Positions 21,426 through 33,803 of a DNA stretch of 64,000 nucleotides are shown here, in pieces. Within the stretch, counting starts at the first letter, position 1. Each line of letters begins with the position of its first letter. The stretch is from NCBI GenBank assembly GCA_025677815.1, contig JAIXMP010000007.1:496001-560000 (forward strand), read 5' to 3'. A program made the translations under genes and the position numbers. The stretch comes from Phascolomyces articulosus (lineage: Eukaryota > Mucoromycota > Mucoromycetes > Mucorales > Lichtheimiaceae). The notes under the pieces are model-generated. The model searched no databases. It worked only from the letters and a program-made list of their open reading frames with translations, and was not told the origin of the DNA.

Positions 21426-22290
21426 TTATTCATCAATGATCCCATCTGAACCAAAAGTAGTTGAACAGATGTAGCTTCCACATCGTATTAATTTGCCAAG
21501 CCCAAAAGATTTTAGGAATCTTTTTTTAGCATATGAGAGAAGGAACTTGTTCTTCTTGTTATGCTTATTCTCACCAGAGGAAGAATCTATTGTGCTGTTT
21601 ATCGTTGTTGTTGATGATGTCTTATTCCTTGGTTTATTGAGAGGATATTCAAGAGAAAAAAACACGGTATTCATCAATTCCTTGAACTTTTCTTGGTCAG
21701 CACCTGTTTCTTTTGCAAAAGTCATACCAGTCGCTAAAATTTATGGAAAGGACTATCAAGCATAGTTGGCAAATAAGTTGAATTTCAATGCGTAATGAGG
21801 TTATTTACAGGAACTACTTTAGTACCTAATGCGGTTACTATTACAGGTAGTGTCGTGGAACCAAGTATATTATTATTATTATTACTATTACTCGATGGAG
21901 AGGAAGGAATCAAGATCAAGAAAATCCTCGCGTGCCTTGATAGGTGGGCCAATGCTAGCACAAGCTGTAAACTGTGCTTCATAGTCTCGTACTTTGATAG
22001 TGTTTTTGTGAAAAACCTGGATCAATCGTAGTATGATCTACGATAAGGGCACTCTTTTCATGTTTTTTTTCTAAAAAGTGCATCAATGACTTGAGCGGTG
22101 GCGTCACTATAAAGACGCACATGATACCAACTTGCTCTGAAGGCTGAATGGACGTGGCCACTCTCATTTCCAGAACTCGATTATAAATCAACTGAGTTTT
22201 TCGACCTTTGGAGCTAAGGTCGAAAATAGATACGTAGTCAATACCAATAAAGATACATTGAATCGTTTGAATAGAGTCACTTTGTGTCAT
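21426..22290 (-). CDS. Unidentified small protein, weakly GTPase-like layout
   Basis: Exons 22290-22017, 21954-21826 and 21733-21426 join in frame to 236 residues (MTQSDSIQTIQCIFIGIDYV...). Features are KGRKTQLIYNRVLEMRV near residue 30, alternating hydrophobic strands (VGIMCVFIVTPP, ARIFLILIPSS, LPVIVTALATGMTFAKETGA), an Asn run at about 130 and a Ser/Thr/Lys-rich tail. The order of a GKT-like turn, strand, strand, then a VTAL...AKETGADQEKF segment recalls a Ras-like fold, but the canonical GxxxxGKS, DxxG and NKxD motifs are missing. I therefore do not assign it. Both introns have GT-AG ends; the second donor (GGTACTAAAG) is weak. The stop is 155 bases from the MFS gene stop, tail to tail. 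Confidence 0.5.
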
Positions 22291-25119
22291 CGCAAAAAAT
22301 GTGAACAAAAAAAGAAGATAAGATATGAAAAGGTTCCATCTCTTCTATACAATTATTAATGATTTTTATTTTGGTATAATATATAGCCATCATAGAACTG
22401 ACCTTCCAATAAACTTTGTCAGCATAAAAAGTTTATGCAACCAAACTTTATAAGGTTAACTTTGATTAATACTGTCAAAGTTGATAATTTTCTTTAAAAT
22501 AATAAAAACACCATGGGTACCCTGCTTTCTGACGTACTAAATATTGGTAATACCTCTGACTGTCTTTGATTATTATCATATTTATTATCAGAATGTTGTA
22601 GATAGATAAATTCAAGTTTGGCTGCATATATGCAGACAAATCTCAATTCTGATGGTAGCACATGCAGTATGCTTAGTGCAAAGTTATTTATTTGATTATT
22701 TAAATGTTATGTTGTAACAAAACATTTTCTTCATATATATATAAATATATAGCATCATATAACCTTACATAATCTACCCAATCATCCCTTACCAATTTTC
22801 TTTATTCTTGAACGTATCCCACAGCGACACGCTTAAACAGGATGATAAACTCACGAGGAACATAAAACCGATTTTTTTCACAATATGCATGTGTTTATGA
22901 CCGTAAAAACGCGTGCATCACAAAAAAACACTGTGTGCTGAAACAACAGGTCTTAAAATGTTGCATTTGCATTATGGATTATCCTAAAATGCTATAGATT
23001 GCTGCATCGGCTCCGGTAATATTATGGCAGATTTAAAATGCTGTATTATAATCACTAATAAAACATATTGTTGTTCGTGCGTAATAATGATAATTCATCA
23101 AAACCTATATAAATGGCACAAGTGGAGTCTTTTTCTTCATAACTTGGTTATTTCTTTTTCTTTATACTTGAAAATTTGACAATAGCTTCTGTTGCGCTGT
23201 AAGTATTTATGCTAGAGGGAAAAATTCGTTAGAAGAACCTGGTCTACTATGCACGAAAGTGATGTTTTTAATGATAGAGTCATATGATAGTATCTTCTCT
23301 TTTTCTTTTTCTTTTTCTTCTACATGCTTTCCATCTCTCATGTCATTCCTTTATTCTTGTCTCACTCTCTCCTTTCTTTTTATCCCCTCAAGAACAACGA
23401 TAGTAAGTTATATTTCAAGATCAAAAAAAAGTTATTGAAACGGCAACGTAATAAATAGGATGCTACCGGACGTGTATCTTTCGGGATCACGTTTTACCGA
23501 CATAAAGGCACCCTACCTTAGTTCGTAAGTTTATCATATAGTTCTAGGTATTATAAAAATATATGAAAACATGGTATATATGCATGATGTATACTATATA
23601 AAAATATCTTTTCTTCTACTTACCAGACGTAAATGCTTACAAAACGTAAATAAACCATTAAAGCTTGTTATAATATTTCCATTCAAGAATACATAAATGG
23701 AACTACACATATTTCCCCCCTCCCCGAGTGATCGTCATCATAATAAACTCACCAAAACAAATGATCTTCCACCGACCACTAATCGTATTTTATCAGTATT
23801 CTAGATTTTTGATCCATTTTAAATAAATTAAATTATAGTTATATTCTAATAGAATCATAAGAAAGTATTTTATGATCGTCGTTATTATTATTTTCAAGTT
23901 CCTATATTATGAAAACAAAACAGTTGCTCGATCTTTTATGGAATTACATTAAACAACTAACCGTATTCTTTACTATTTAACATGGAATATTATAAATTAG
24001 ATGGAACTAGTGTTTCTTTGACTACTTGCTTTTCTCTGTGTTCTATATATATCATTGTATATAAATATCCACAATAAGTACTAGTTTACTTATTAAAACA
24101 GCGGCTTATAATATCTACACAGCATTATTTTGTCCAAGGTGTTGTCCCTCTTGTAGTAACACTTTGTTACACAAGAATCACGTTTTATCAAAAGATATAA
24201 ATATAAAAAAGAACCATGCACGCGTTTTGCATAAGTGAATTGCTGTTTTTGTATGATTGATAGTTACTAACACACACAAAATATATAATACCAAAAGACT
24301 GGGGTTATCTTATATGAGGGAGAAGTTGATGGCAATGAATTGATAAACAATAATAATGTTATGCATAAACAAATGGGGATTATTTATATCAACAACTGCA
24401 TGAAAAAAAAGGAGCCCTCTTTATAATAAAAAGAGAAAACTTTAAATTTATTACTATTTATTATGAGTAAACCTTGTTTTATTATTAAACTATTTTACTC
24501 AGTTGCCAAGAAACGTTGAGTTGGGTTGACGGGAACTAATTGATTTAGGTAACCTTACAAAAACTAATACCCCGAATGTACTCCAATGGTGCCATACATC
24601 TTGTATATGTTTTTCTTTTTTATGTTGAAAGTGAATAATAGTCAATGTAATAGGTCGATGATAATGATAAAGATGATGAATAAAAATAAACTTTTATTTT
24701 ACTCCTATTATGATTATTACTATATATCGTCTCCCTCTTCTTTTACTTGATATGATATCATTCATTGTAGTATATGTGGCTGCGAATAGCTACAGTAACA
24801 TTTATAATAAACATATTGATCTTAATAACAACATCATCCATCATTGTTGTTGTTAAAAGAAGAAACCCCGCACCAAGTATAAACTATTAGTGAAAATGTT
24901 CCTGGAACAACTGGTTTCTTTTCTTTTCTTTCCTTTTTATTTCTCTTTTTCCCAATTATTTTTATTTATTTTCTCCACTTGATATTTTTCCCCCACTCTT
25001 CTTCGACTTCTTCTCAATTCACGTATATATATATATATATATAACTTAATAAAACCCCCCAAACCACTCCTTCCATGAACATTACTTGAAAAAATAATAA
25101 TAATAATAATAATAATATA
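22291..25119. other. 2.8-kb gene-free region
   Basis: AT-rich, with CT-rich tracts at 23290-23400 (TTTCTTTTTCTTTTTC) and a purine/pyrimidine-rich leader with (TA)n at about 25026-25043 directly before the Rho-GEF gene. No frame with gene character on either strand. This is probably the long promoter region of the downstream gene. Confidence 0.5.
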
Positions 25120-28100
25120 ATGACTGAACATCATCAACAAAATAATAACTGCGACTCTCCAAACAAATCACCTGCACTCGAGGCACTTTATAACGATTTA
25201 GATGCATTTATTCATGAACTGTCAGATGACAGAAAAATTGAATCATTGACATTGAATGACGCGAAAGATGTACCCAAAGAAACGTTTATTACTGTAAACC
25301 AGGTATATATATATATATATATATGAAAAAATATTATATTAAAAAATAATAATAAAAATAAACTTTTTTTTTCATATTATTATTATTATTATTACTATTA
25401 TTGATAAAAAATGAATTGGATATTTATCTCTCTCTATCCCCCAATTTTTTGTTATATTAATATATAATATGAAAAAAAAATATGTATAATAATATAAAAA
25501 TAGGCCCCGGACCAACAGCAGCAACAACAACAACTTCAAGATCGTAATATGAGTCGAGACTCTTTGTGTCCAACAGAAGATGAAGAATCTTATTCCGGTT
25601 ATTCACCTCTTCTCGAAAATTATGCTTACGCTAGACCATTTGATACTCAACTACAACAACAAAATAAATCCACTACTTCACCTCCATCACCCCCTCAACA
25701 ATTACCACAACCATCGTTATCATTATTACAAGAAGAAGATGAAACTAGTGAAAATGAACAAGAGACGACGGTAACAAATATTAATATTAATAATAATACA
25801 CTTTCACCACCCATGTCTCCTTCTTTACTCAGTGTTGCCCAAAGATCTTCTGATATACAACAACCACAACAAAATAATCATACTACAACCACAACTACCA
25901 CAAATCATCATCACCATACGTCATCCATTGATACTGTATTTATGCCACGTACAAGTTCATTGAATAATCAACAACATTCAACACCTACCTCACCTACTTC
26001 TGTCGCTACTGGACCAAAAAGTATTCATGATGTTTTATTATCACCTATCAATCATCAAGTTCCCAATACTGGTAATAGTCTAATAACCCATCATAATGGT
26101 AACAATACAAGTGATGAAAAGGAGCAATCCACCATTACACCATTGATTGCCTTTCCAGATTATTCATTACTTTCAGAAATTGGTCAACGGTTGGTCATTG
26201 AAGTACGAGAATTGAACAAACATCGTAAAATCTTTTGTTCCATTGAATATCCATTAAGTTTTACAGGACAGGAAGCTGTGGTAAGTGTGTCTTTTCTTGG
26301 TGGTCGTATCTTTTTTTTTTTTTTCGAAAGGGTTTATATCATGGATGAATGAGTAATGAATGGATGGAATGGGTAAAGAAAACTTCATGGCTAAGCAATG
26401 TTATAAATATATAATAGCAATTGATTCAATCGTTTTTACCTGGCGGAATATCGGATACCAGTGCATTATTGGTTGCACGAGCCTTAGTGAGAACCACTCC
26501 ACCCCTAATCGGCCCTATCTCATATTCTGAAAAGTCCCTCAAAAGAAACACACTTTATTCTTCGGAGTATGAAGTCTATACATTACTAGAGGATGATGAT
26601 CCAGAGATACCCCAGGGCGTTTTTACGCCATTGACACATTGTTACACTCAATCTTGTTTACCAGGTCAAGGAGGATGTTATGCACCTTTATGTCCCAATC
26701 GAGCATTGGATGAGGAAGATGAAGAGGATGATACTTTGGTCGATGGAAGAAAAGCGGTTAAAAAATCAGTAAGTGGATTGGATAAATGGGTTGGATCAGA
26801 TTGGATTGGAGGAATCAGCCCATCAAAGGGTCATTATCATCCGTGGGATTAAATTTTTTCTGTTTTTATTGTTATAGAAGGTGAAAAATGATGGGCTTGG
26901 TCGAGAAAGTTCTTTAAAATCGATGACTACATCATCCATTACATCTTCGCACGATACAGTAAGTAATTCCATTTAATTTGAAAAGGAAGGAGGATATATG
27001 CCTATCTTAATGGATGAATTGACATGGTATATCATAAATTAGACACTTTCTCGTGCATGGTCAGCTACAATGTCTCGGGAAATCTTATTAAATACACCCA
27101 AACAAGAAATTGCACGACAAGAAGCAATTCATGAAATCATTTATACCGAAGAAGATTATGTTCGAGATTTGAATTTATTGGATGAGGTAAATCGGAAAAC
27201 AATGAGGGCTTTTTATATATATTGCGCAGCATCCTTTATTTTATTTTTTTTTTATCTATACCCAACATAAACATACATGTGATAAAATTACGTTTTGTAT
27301 TTGTTGTTTTCAAAAACAAAAAGACACAGATTCTCACACACATCCATCTATCCAAATATAGCTTTACGCAAAACCATTACGAACAGCCCAATGTCTTGAT
27401 GCTGATATACGTGACGAATTCTGTGACAATGTATTCAACAATTACAAGGACATCATGACAATGCATCGAGACTTGTGTCGCGATTTACGTGATCGACAAA
27501 GTGAATGTAGTCAAGGCGAAGGAGGATTTGTCAACCATGTTGGGGATATCTTTTTAAAACATTTACCTGGATTTATGGATGCTTACAGTCAATATGGCCC
27601 TCATGTGATTTTAGCCGAATACGCAGTGAAAAAGGAATCCGCTAACAATATGTTGTTCCATAATTTTATTCGTGATACGGAAAAGAAGGCTGAGTGTAGA
27701 AAATTACCGTTTCGTCATTTCTTGATTCTTCCCGTTACTCGGTTGCAACGGTATCCTTTATTGATTGGTGCCATTATGAAAAAGACAGCAGAGGAGCATC
27801 CCGACAAGGCGTATTTGACGGCATGTACGGATATTTTGAAGGAAGTGGCAACATGTATGGATGAAGGGACAGAAGAAACGAAAATGACATTACGACTACG
27901 ACAGATCAATGATGCAATTCGATACAAGGTCGGGGAAGAAGAGGCGTATAATCAATTGCAATTATTGCACCCAGAACGACGATTATTGCATGAAGGACCA
28001 TTGACGCGACGATCGCATATGGGTGTAGAAATCATTGATTTGCATGTGTTTTTGTTTGATCATTTATTGCTCATGACAAAACCAAGAAAGAGTAACAGTA

Positions 28101-29922
28101 GCGCCAATGATATTGAATATCATATTTCCAAAAAGCCGATTCCTTTAATGTTACTGCAGGTTCAGGAAGCAACTGAAGGATTTGCTGTGGGTATGCGACA
28201 AATGTCAAGTACGATTAGTTCGACCACTTCTCCTTTACTCTCCACACAAAATAGCGCCACTTCACCTACTGGATTTGGTGTCACTGCGGCCACCAGCGGT
28301 GGTGGTAATAGTTCATTGCTTATTTATCATTTGGGTCGACATGGAGGTGATTACCTTCTTCATGCAGAAAATCAAAAGGTTCGGTTAGGATGGAAGGAGA
28401 AGATTGTAGAAGCCAAAGCAGCCTTGGAACATGCCCATCCAGATAATCAAGTTTTTGAAATCCGAACTTTGAGTGATGCTCATTTTGCAGCTTCAGGTTC
28501 ACATAATCATGGCAAAGTCACTTGTTCAATACCTTTCGGTAAATATTTGAGTTTCTCATTTGTAATTTTACTATTATCTATTTGGCACTGATCTCCCCCG
28601 CCTTTTTTTATCTTATTGTTCTGTAGAGGGCGCCAATGGTATTCGAATGATTGCTATTGGCACCAATTTAGGTGTTTATATGGGCGTGGAAGGTGATACA
28701 AGTAGCACACGGCAGGTCCTTTCGCTATCAGACGTTCATCAAATTGCTGTATTGGAAGAAAACCATGTTTTGGTTGTTCTTGCAGGTAAAGTTTTCCTTT
28801 TTAACCCCCCCCCAGAAAATAATCTAGGGTAAAGAATGATACAAACATCTTCTATGTAAAAGTTGATTTTAACGGGTGTGAGAATGTGTTATACTATGCT
28901 AGATAAAACATTATATGCCTATGCATTACAAGGATTGGATCCTACTGCTAGTTCTACCACCACCAACAGTAAAAATGGTCCACCTAGTCAAAAGATAGCA
29001 CAACATATTTCTTATTTCTATGCAGGCGTTTGTAATGGCAGAACCTTAGTGGTTGCCATGAAAAAACGGGGCATTGATTCCCATTTCCGAGCATTTGAAC
29101 CTGTGTGTGGTGATCTACGACATCCTAATAATTCAAAGTTCCTTGCTACTAAATCGGGTCTCTTTAGTATCAAACAACCTCCTTCCTGGTTCCATGTGTA
29201 CAAGGTAAGAAAAGCAAGAGGATGATGGATTCTTTTTTTGTAGGGAAAAAAGGCTTTGATTAGCATACTGATATATTATTTATTTTAGGAATTCTACATT
29301 GGTGCCGAATCCTCTGCTATTCATTTATTAAAAGCACGTATTGTGGTTGTCTGTGTGCGTGGATTTGAAATTATTGATCCAGAACATTTGACTATGAATC
29401 GTAATTTACCTGATATCAGACATCCTGATTTCGCCCCTCTTGTTCAACGTGGTGATGATATCAAACCTTTGGGTATGTTTCGCTGTGGAGGACGTTACTT
29501 GTTATGTTATGATGCATTTGCCTTTTTGGTGGATAATCATGGTGCATTGATTCAAAATTCTTGGATTGAGTGGGAAGGAACTCCTCAATCCATTGCCTTT
29601 TGTTATCCTTATGTCATTGCTTTTGATCCTCGATTTATTGAAGTTCGACATGCGGAGTCGGTAAATATTTATTTATTTTCATTGTTCATCGTGGCCTATG
29701 CATTAGATGGATAGATTTTTCTAACATAGAATTGTTATTTTTTTATAGGGTGTATTGGTTCAGATCTTGGCAGGCGATCATATGCGATGCTTACAATTTA
29801 CCAGCAGTATCACATCGCCTGGTTTATTTGCTCCTATTATTCATGGTTGTATGGCTCATCCATTCAAACCTGATTTCCAATACGTTTTCCAACTTGCAAG
29901 TACATTCCAACCCACCGTCTAG
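25120..29922 (+). CDS. ROM2: Rho1 guanine-nucleotide exchange factor, Rom2 type
   Basis: Ten exons (25120-25302, 25504-26280, 26418-26768, 26878-26958, 27043-27186, 27362-28538, 28627-28785, 28903-29204, 29289-29660, 29749-29922) join in frame to 1239 residues. The order is a Gln/Ser/Thr-rich disordered N-terminus to about 270; a DEP domain at about 305-385 (IQSFLPGGISDTSALLVARA); a DH domain at about 485-690 (RQEAIHEIIYTEEDYVRDLN, KLPFRHFLILPVTRLQRYPL); a PH domain at about 715-890; and a CNH domain to the end (ANGIRMIAIGTNLGVYMGVE, WIEWEGTPQSIAFCYPYVIA). This is the Rom1/Rom2 architecture. The protein loads GTP on Rho1 at the plasma membrane, driving cell-wall integrity signalling and glucan synthesis. 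The family is well established; the model has no frame defect. The symbol is by family; the paralogue could be Rom1. Confidence 0.93.
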
Positions 29923-30394
29923 ATATTGGATGACTCACATTCTCTCTCCTTCCTTTAATTGTTATCATTATTATTTACAAGTAGCAACATTTTAAAAAAC
30001 AACAACATAACACACACATACACACACACATTTCATATAATTTGTTTTAGTATTAATCATGTCATATACCAACACCACACACTCACACTCACTTTTTTCA
30101 ACAATTTATAACAAACAAACAAAAAAGAACACATTCACTCACTCACTTAAACACATATCACTGCACTATTATAATTTAACTGATACAACAACAATAACAA
30201 CACTAGCAATGCATATTAATATATATATATTATACTACTTTACGTAACAACTACAACAACATTATATTTTTTAACTCATATAATTCTTTGAAATATGTTG
30301 TTTATTAATTTTCACTATCATTACTATTCTATAATCACTATTAAAATGAACTTTATTCACCAAGTATAATATAGTGTTCTCGTTTTGTCGTCCT
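29923..30394. other. Shared 3' region of two convergent genes
   Basis: CA- and CACTCA-rich, T-poor DNA at about 30000-30180 in the 3' flank of the Rho-GEF gene. No gene seen. Confidence 0.5.
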
Positions 30395-30805
30395 TTATGG
30401 GTTACTTTTTTGGGATTGTAAATGTGTGGATTGTTTCTTATTACGTTGTCTACGCTTCTGTCGTTTTTTGGTACGTTGTTGTTCACGGTGATGATGATGC
30501 TGTTGTTGTTCATGATGATTTTTCTTGCGTTGTCGATTCTTTCGACTTGCACGTTTACCTCGCCGTCGTCGTTTACCATGTTGAGGAGGCCCTTGTTGCT
30601 GCTGAGATGAGATGATCAAGGCCGGTGGTGTGTTCTTGATATGTTTTTGTTGGTCAGAAGGAGAAGCAACAGTTTGACTTTTAGTAGGAAAATAAAACTC
30701 ACTCTGTAATCTAGGATCACGATTATATCTTGAATGAGATGAACATAACTGTTCTTCTTGTAAAAAGTTATTTGATGAGTAATTTTGAACTTGATATGTT
30801 GACAT
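30395..30805 (-). CDS. Small basic His/Gln-rich protein
   Basis: A single 136-codon frame starts at ATG 30805 (MSTYQVQNYSSNNF). The first half has QSEFYFPTKSQTVASPSDQQ. The second half is extremely basic (HGKRRRRGKRASRKNRQRKK) and then His/Gln-rich (NHHEQQQHHHHREQQR), ending SQKSNP. It is likely an RNA- or chromatin-associated disordered protein; the basic blocks could be nuclear localisation signals. I recognise no family. It reads in the same direction as the RsfS gene upstream, 280 bases apart, with its own T-rich leader, so it is probably transcribed separately. Confidence 0.6.
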   Translation of the reverse strand: MSTYQVQNYSSNNFLQEEQLCSSHSRYNRDPRLQSEFYFPTKSQTVASPSDQQKHIKNTPPALIISSQQQQGPPQHGKRRRRGKRASRKNRQRKKNHHEQQQHHHHREQQRTKKRQKRRQRNKKQSTHLQSQKSNP

Positions 30806-31085
30806 GATTTGAGAAATTATTCAAGAAGGAAGGAACAAAGAAATTGATCAATAGGATGATCGATAGGTATAATATTTGAAAGAGATTCATTGTTTCTTGT
30901 ATCATCTAATAAAGGTTTTTCAATCAATGATGTCTTTGCTGTTACAAATGAACCCAAGTGTAACCTCTTTATCTTTATTTTTCCCCCCACTTGATAATTC
31001 CCTTTTGTTACTATACTGTCAATAGAAAAAAAACACCAGATGTTACGCACACTAAACTTTATTGTTTCACAAGTGTACATTTTTA

Positions 31086-32013
31086 TTAAGACTCTTCTTC
31101 CTTATTGTTGGGTATCCATAAACCTTCCAAATCATAATGTTGACGTACTTCAGGTGTAAATAAATGAACAACACAACTTCCCAAATCAATTAATACCCAT
31201 CCAGACTGATCATCTCTTCCTTCAATATGAGGTGCTGTTAATTCATCTTGTGCTGCTGGGTTTTCTCGAATGGCTTTATTGACCTATATTTGTATATATA
31301 TCCTCATTGTTAGCATCCATACTTTAATATATATATATATAATAATAATAGTATAATAATAATAAACTTACCGTTTGTCGAATTTGTTCTGCAACATTGG
31401 AAAGGAATCGGTCCCCTTTATCACTTTCTGCAACCACCATATAATCCGTCCAATCGCAGTTTCCACGTACATCCAATACTTGAACATGATCCATTTTATT
31501 TTCTTCTAATAAAGCTTGAATATTTTCAGGTGTTAAATCTCCTGCATCAATCAATCGTTTGGAAGCTTCTTGCATTGCCCATCGTCCATGTAAATGATCG
31601 CCTACAGCCCGTCGTTGCCATAATGGTACAAAGTTTTCATCTTGTTCTCCTTCGTCTTCCACAAACCATTCTGTGTCTACCATTTCTTCTTCCTCGTCTA
31701 TTTGTTCATCATTTGTATCAACTTGTTGTTGTTTTTCAAGTTCAGGATAGAGTTCTGGATAGTCTTTGGGATCAATGGTTTCTAATTCCTCTTGATCTTG
31801 ATCTTGTTGTTTTGATAAAGGTGGTTTAGTAGAATTATTATGCTGTTGTTGTTGTAATACAGGTGTTAATGTACTAAGACATCGTGGGTGACATGCTAAT
31901 GGAGTGAATGGTTTTTGTGTTGTTTTTATTGTAGTTATAAAACGTAAAGTGCTGGTTTGTTGTTGTTGTCGTGAAATAGACAATCTATGCAATGGTGTAA
32001 TAAACTTATGCAT
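31086..32013 (-). CDS. Mitochondrial ribosomal silencing factor RsfS / Iojap family
   Basis: Exons 32013-31372 and 31283-31086 join to 279 residues. The N-terminus is basic and Ser/Thr-rich (MHKFITPLHRLSISRQQQQT) with few acidic residues, as in a mitochondrial targeting peptide. An acidic linker (about 65-125) follows. The RsfS domain occupies about 165-265: VQVLDVRGNCDWTDYMVVAE, RFLSNVAEQIRQ, GWVLIDLGSCVVHLFTPEVR and YDLEGLW, which are the conserved blocks of the family. RsfS binds uL14 of the large ribosomal subunit and blocks or assists subunit joining; the mitochondrial relatives (MALSU1, yeast Atp25 N-terminus) act in mitoribosome assembly. The length fits a fungal form with transit peptide and linker. 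Assignment is strong. Confidence 0.9.
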
Positions 32014-32816
32014 CTTGTAATTGTTATGATAAAAAAAATATATTACGACGCGAAACTCAATTTTTTATAAGCAGCTTATAGAAAAAAAGAAAACATTTTT
32101 TCAATGTCCGAATTGAATGTGTCAAAAAAAAAAGTTTTTTTTTTGCATGGCCCCTCCTCAGTATGGTTTTCATGATTGGCTCTAAATGTATTACAAGAGA
32201 CAGGAACCAAATGACTCTCTTAGTAAATAATCCACCCCCCAAAATAGTGTTGTTGTTGTTTTTATGTTATTGTTACTAAATGCTTAGTACCACTAATAAA
32301 CAAGTCATCCGATCTCTTATGTGAATTATCTCACCCACGATCGCCGTGGATGGAGTTGGCGTCCCTTTTTATATATATATATACCATTCTCTCACGCATG
32401 ACCTATTCTTTTTACGGGAATTCACAACACTAATAAAAAAGAAAAGTTGATTTTCATTTCACACAACTTAGGGATAGACGATTGTACTTTATCATTTTTT
32501 TTTCATTTGATTTTTATTTTGTTATGAGTATATGTTATTGTTACTTGACTTATGACAAAGTTTCTTTTTTTTTTTGAATACGTATGAAGAATAAGGGTAT
32601 TTATACAATGGGGAGGGGGGACACAAAGAAGTTTGTTATGATTGATTTTTATCTACAAAGTTAAAAAAAAGGGGAAGAAAAAGTAATGAAAAATATGCAA
32701 AATATAATAACACATGATTGGTTTTTTTTTGAGAGTTTTTTTTTTCTTTTTTTTTTGGGTTTGTTTTGGGATAAATGTTAAATGTGTGTAAAATATGAAT
32801 AAGAAAATAAATGAAG
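32014..32816. other. Intergenic DNA between RsfS and C2H2 genes
   Basis: AT-rich, with a (TA)n run near 32372-32382. It is the upstream region of the RsfS gene and 3' flank of the C2H2 gene. No gene seen. Confidence 0.5.
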
Positions 32817-33803
32817 TTAAGCATAATGATATTGAGATAATGAACAAGAAGAGGAGGAGGATGTAGAAGAAGGAGAAGGTGATGATGATGATGATGATGA
32901 TAAAGAAGATGGTTTTGGTTCAATGCAAGCAATGTTAGCTAAATCTCTTAAAGATTCATAAAACAGCGGGGTCTCTCGGAAACGCGCAAACCCCTCTAGC
33001 GCCTCGAATTCGTCCAGGGTCAAATGAATTGGGTTGCACAGATCGGCTACGGATAAACGTCGTTGCTTCGGTACAATCTCCTTTTCTTTTTTTTCTTGTT
33101 CTTGTTGATCATGGTCATGACGAAGACAAGAAGGTATTTCTTGAACAACTTGATCTTCTACTATATCATCCCAATGAGGTTGCTCAGGCGAACCTAATGA
33201 GATAGGGGACATTAATCCACCTTGATATACTTGTTGTTGCTGTTGTTGTTGTTGTTCTTGTTGTTGTCTTTGACGTAATCCACCTTGTTCCTGAGGATGA
33301 ATTTGTTGTTGTTGCTGTTGTTGTTGAATTTTTTGTTTTCGTTGAGGTTGTGATGATTGTGATTGTTGTTGAGAAGGAGTAGTAGTAGGAAGTGGTTGAT
33401 TTGTTCGATGAGTTTGTGTATGTTGCATCATATTATCCCATCGACTAAACATTCGAGTGCATCCAGGCACAATACATTGATAGGGTTTCTATATTATTAA
33501 TTAATTGTAAATTTTTATTAGAGATGAAAAATTTTAATTGAGATGTGCGCAGTAAGAAAAAAAAAAAAAAGAAAAAAAGACGCGCAGTAAATAATGATAA
33601 TACAATACCTCTCCAGTATGTTTACGTGTATGTCGAGCTAAATGTTCACTTCGTGTAAAGACCATATGACAATCACCAAATCCTTTACATTGAAATAATT
33701 TTGGTTTCGATTCGTTATTATTAGTATTATTGGGTTGATGATCGTTTGGAGTATGATGATGGTGAGTATTCGTAATACTTCGTGGTCTTTTTACAGGTGG
33801 CAT
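32817..33803 (-). CDS. Two-finger C2H2 zinc-finger transcription factor
   Basis: Exons 33803-33609 and 33488-32817 join to 288 residues ([14 protein letters not shown]). Two adjacent C2H2 fingers lie near the N-terminus. Finger 1 has C39, C45, H58, H62 with [20 protein letters not shown]. Finger 2 has C70, C75, H88, H92 with [14 protein letters not shown], joined by the canonical HTGEKPY linker, which the intron splits. The [10 protein letters not shown]...FSRxDNxxQH pair is the signature of fungal stress and nutrient regulators binding short G-rich elements (Msn2/Rgm1/Usv1-like). Then come a Gln-rich activation-like region (about 95-165), a short conserved-looking helix ([20 protein letters not shown]) and a Ser-rich tail. 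It likely works in the nucleus. Target genes are unknown. Confidence 0.9.

Noticed and set aside
30059..30247. Plus-strand frame of Thr/His/Ser repeats
   Set aside because: Produced by CACA/ACTCAC-rich 3' flanking DNA of the Rho-GEF gene.
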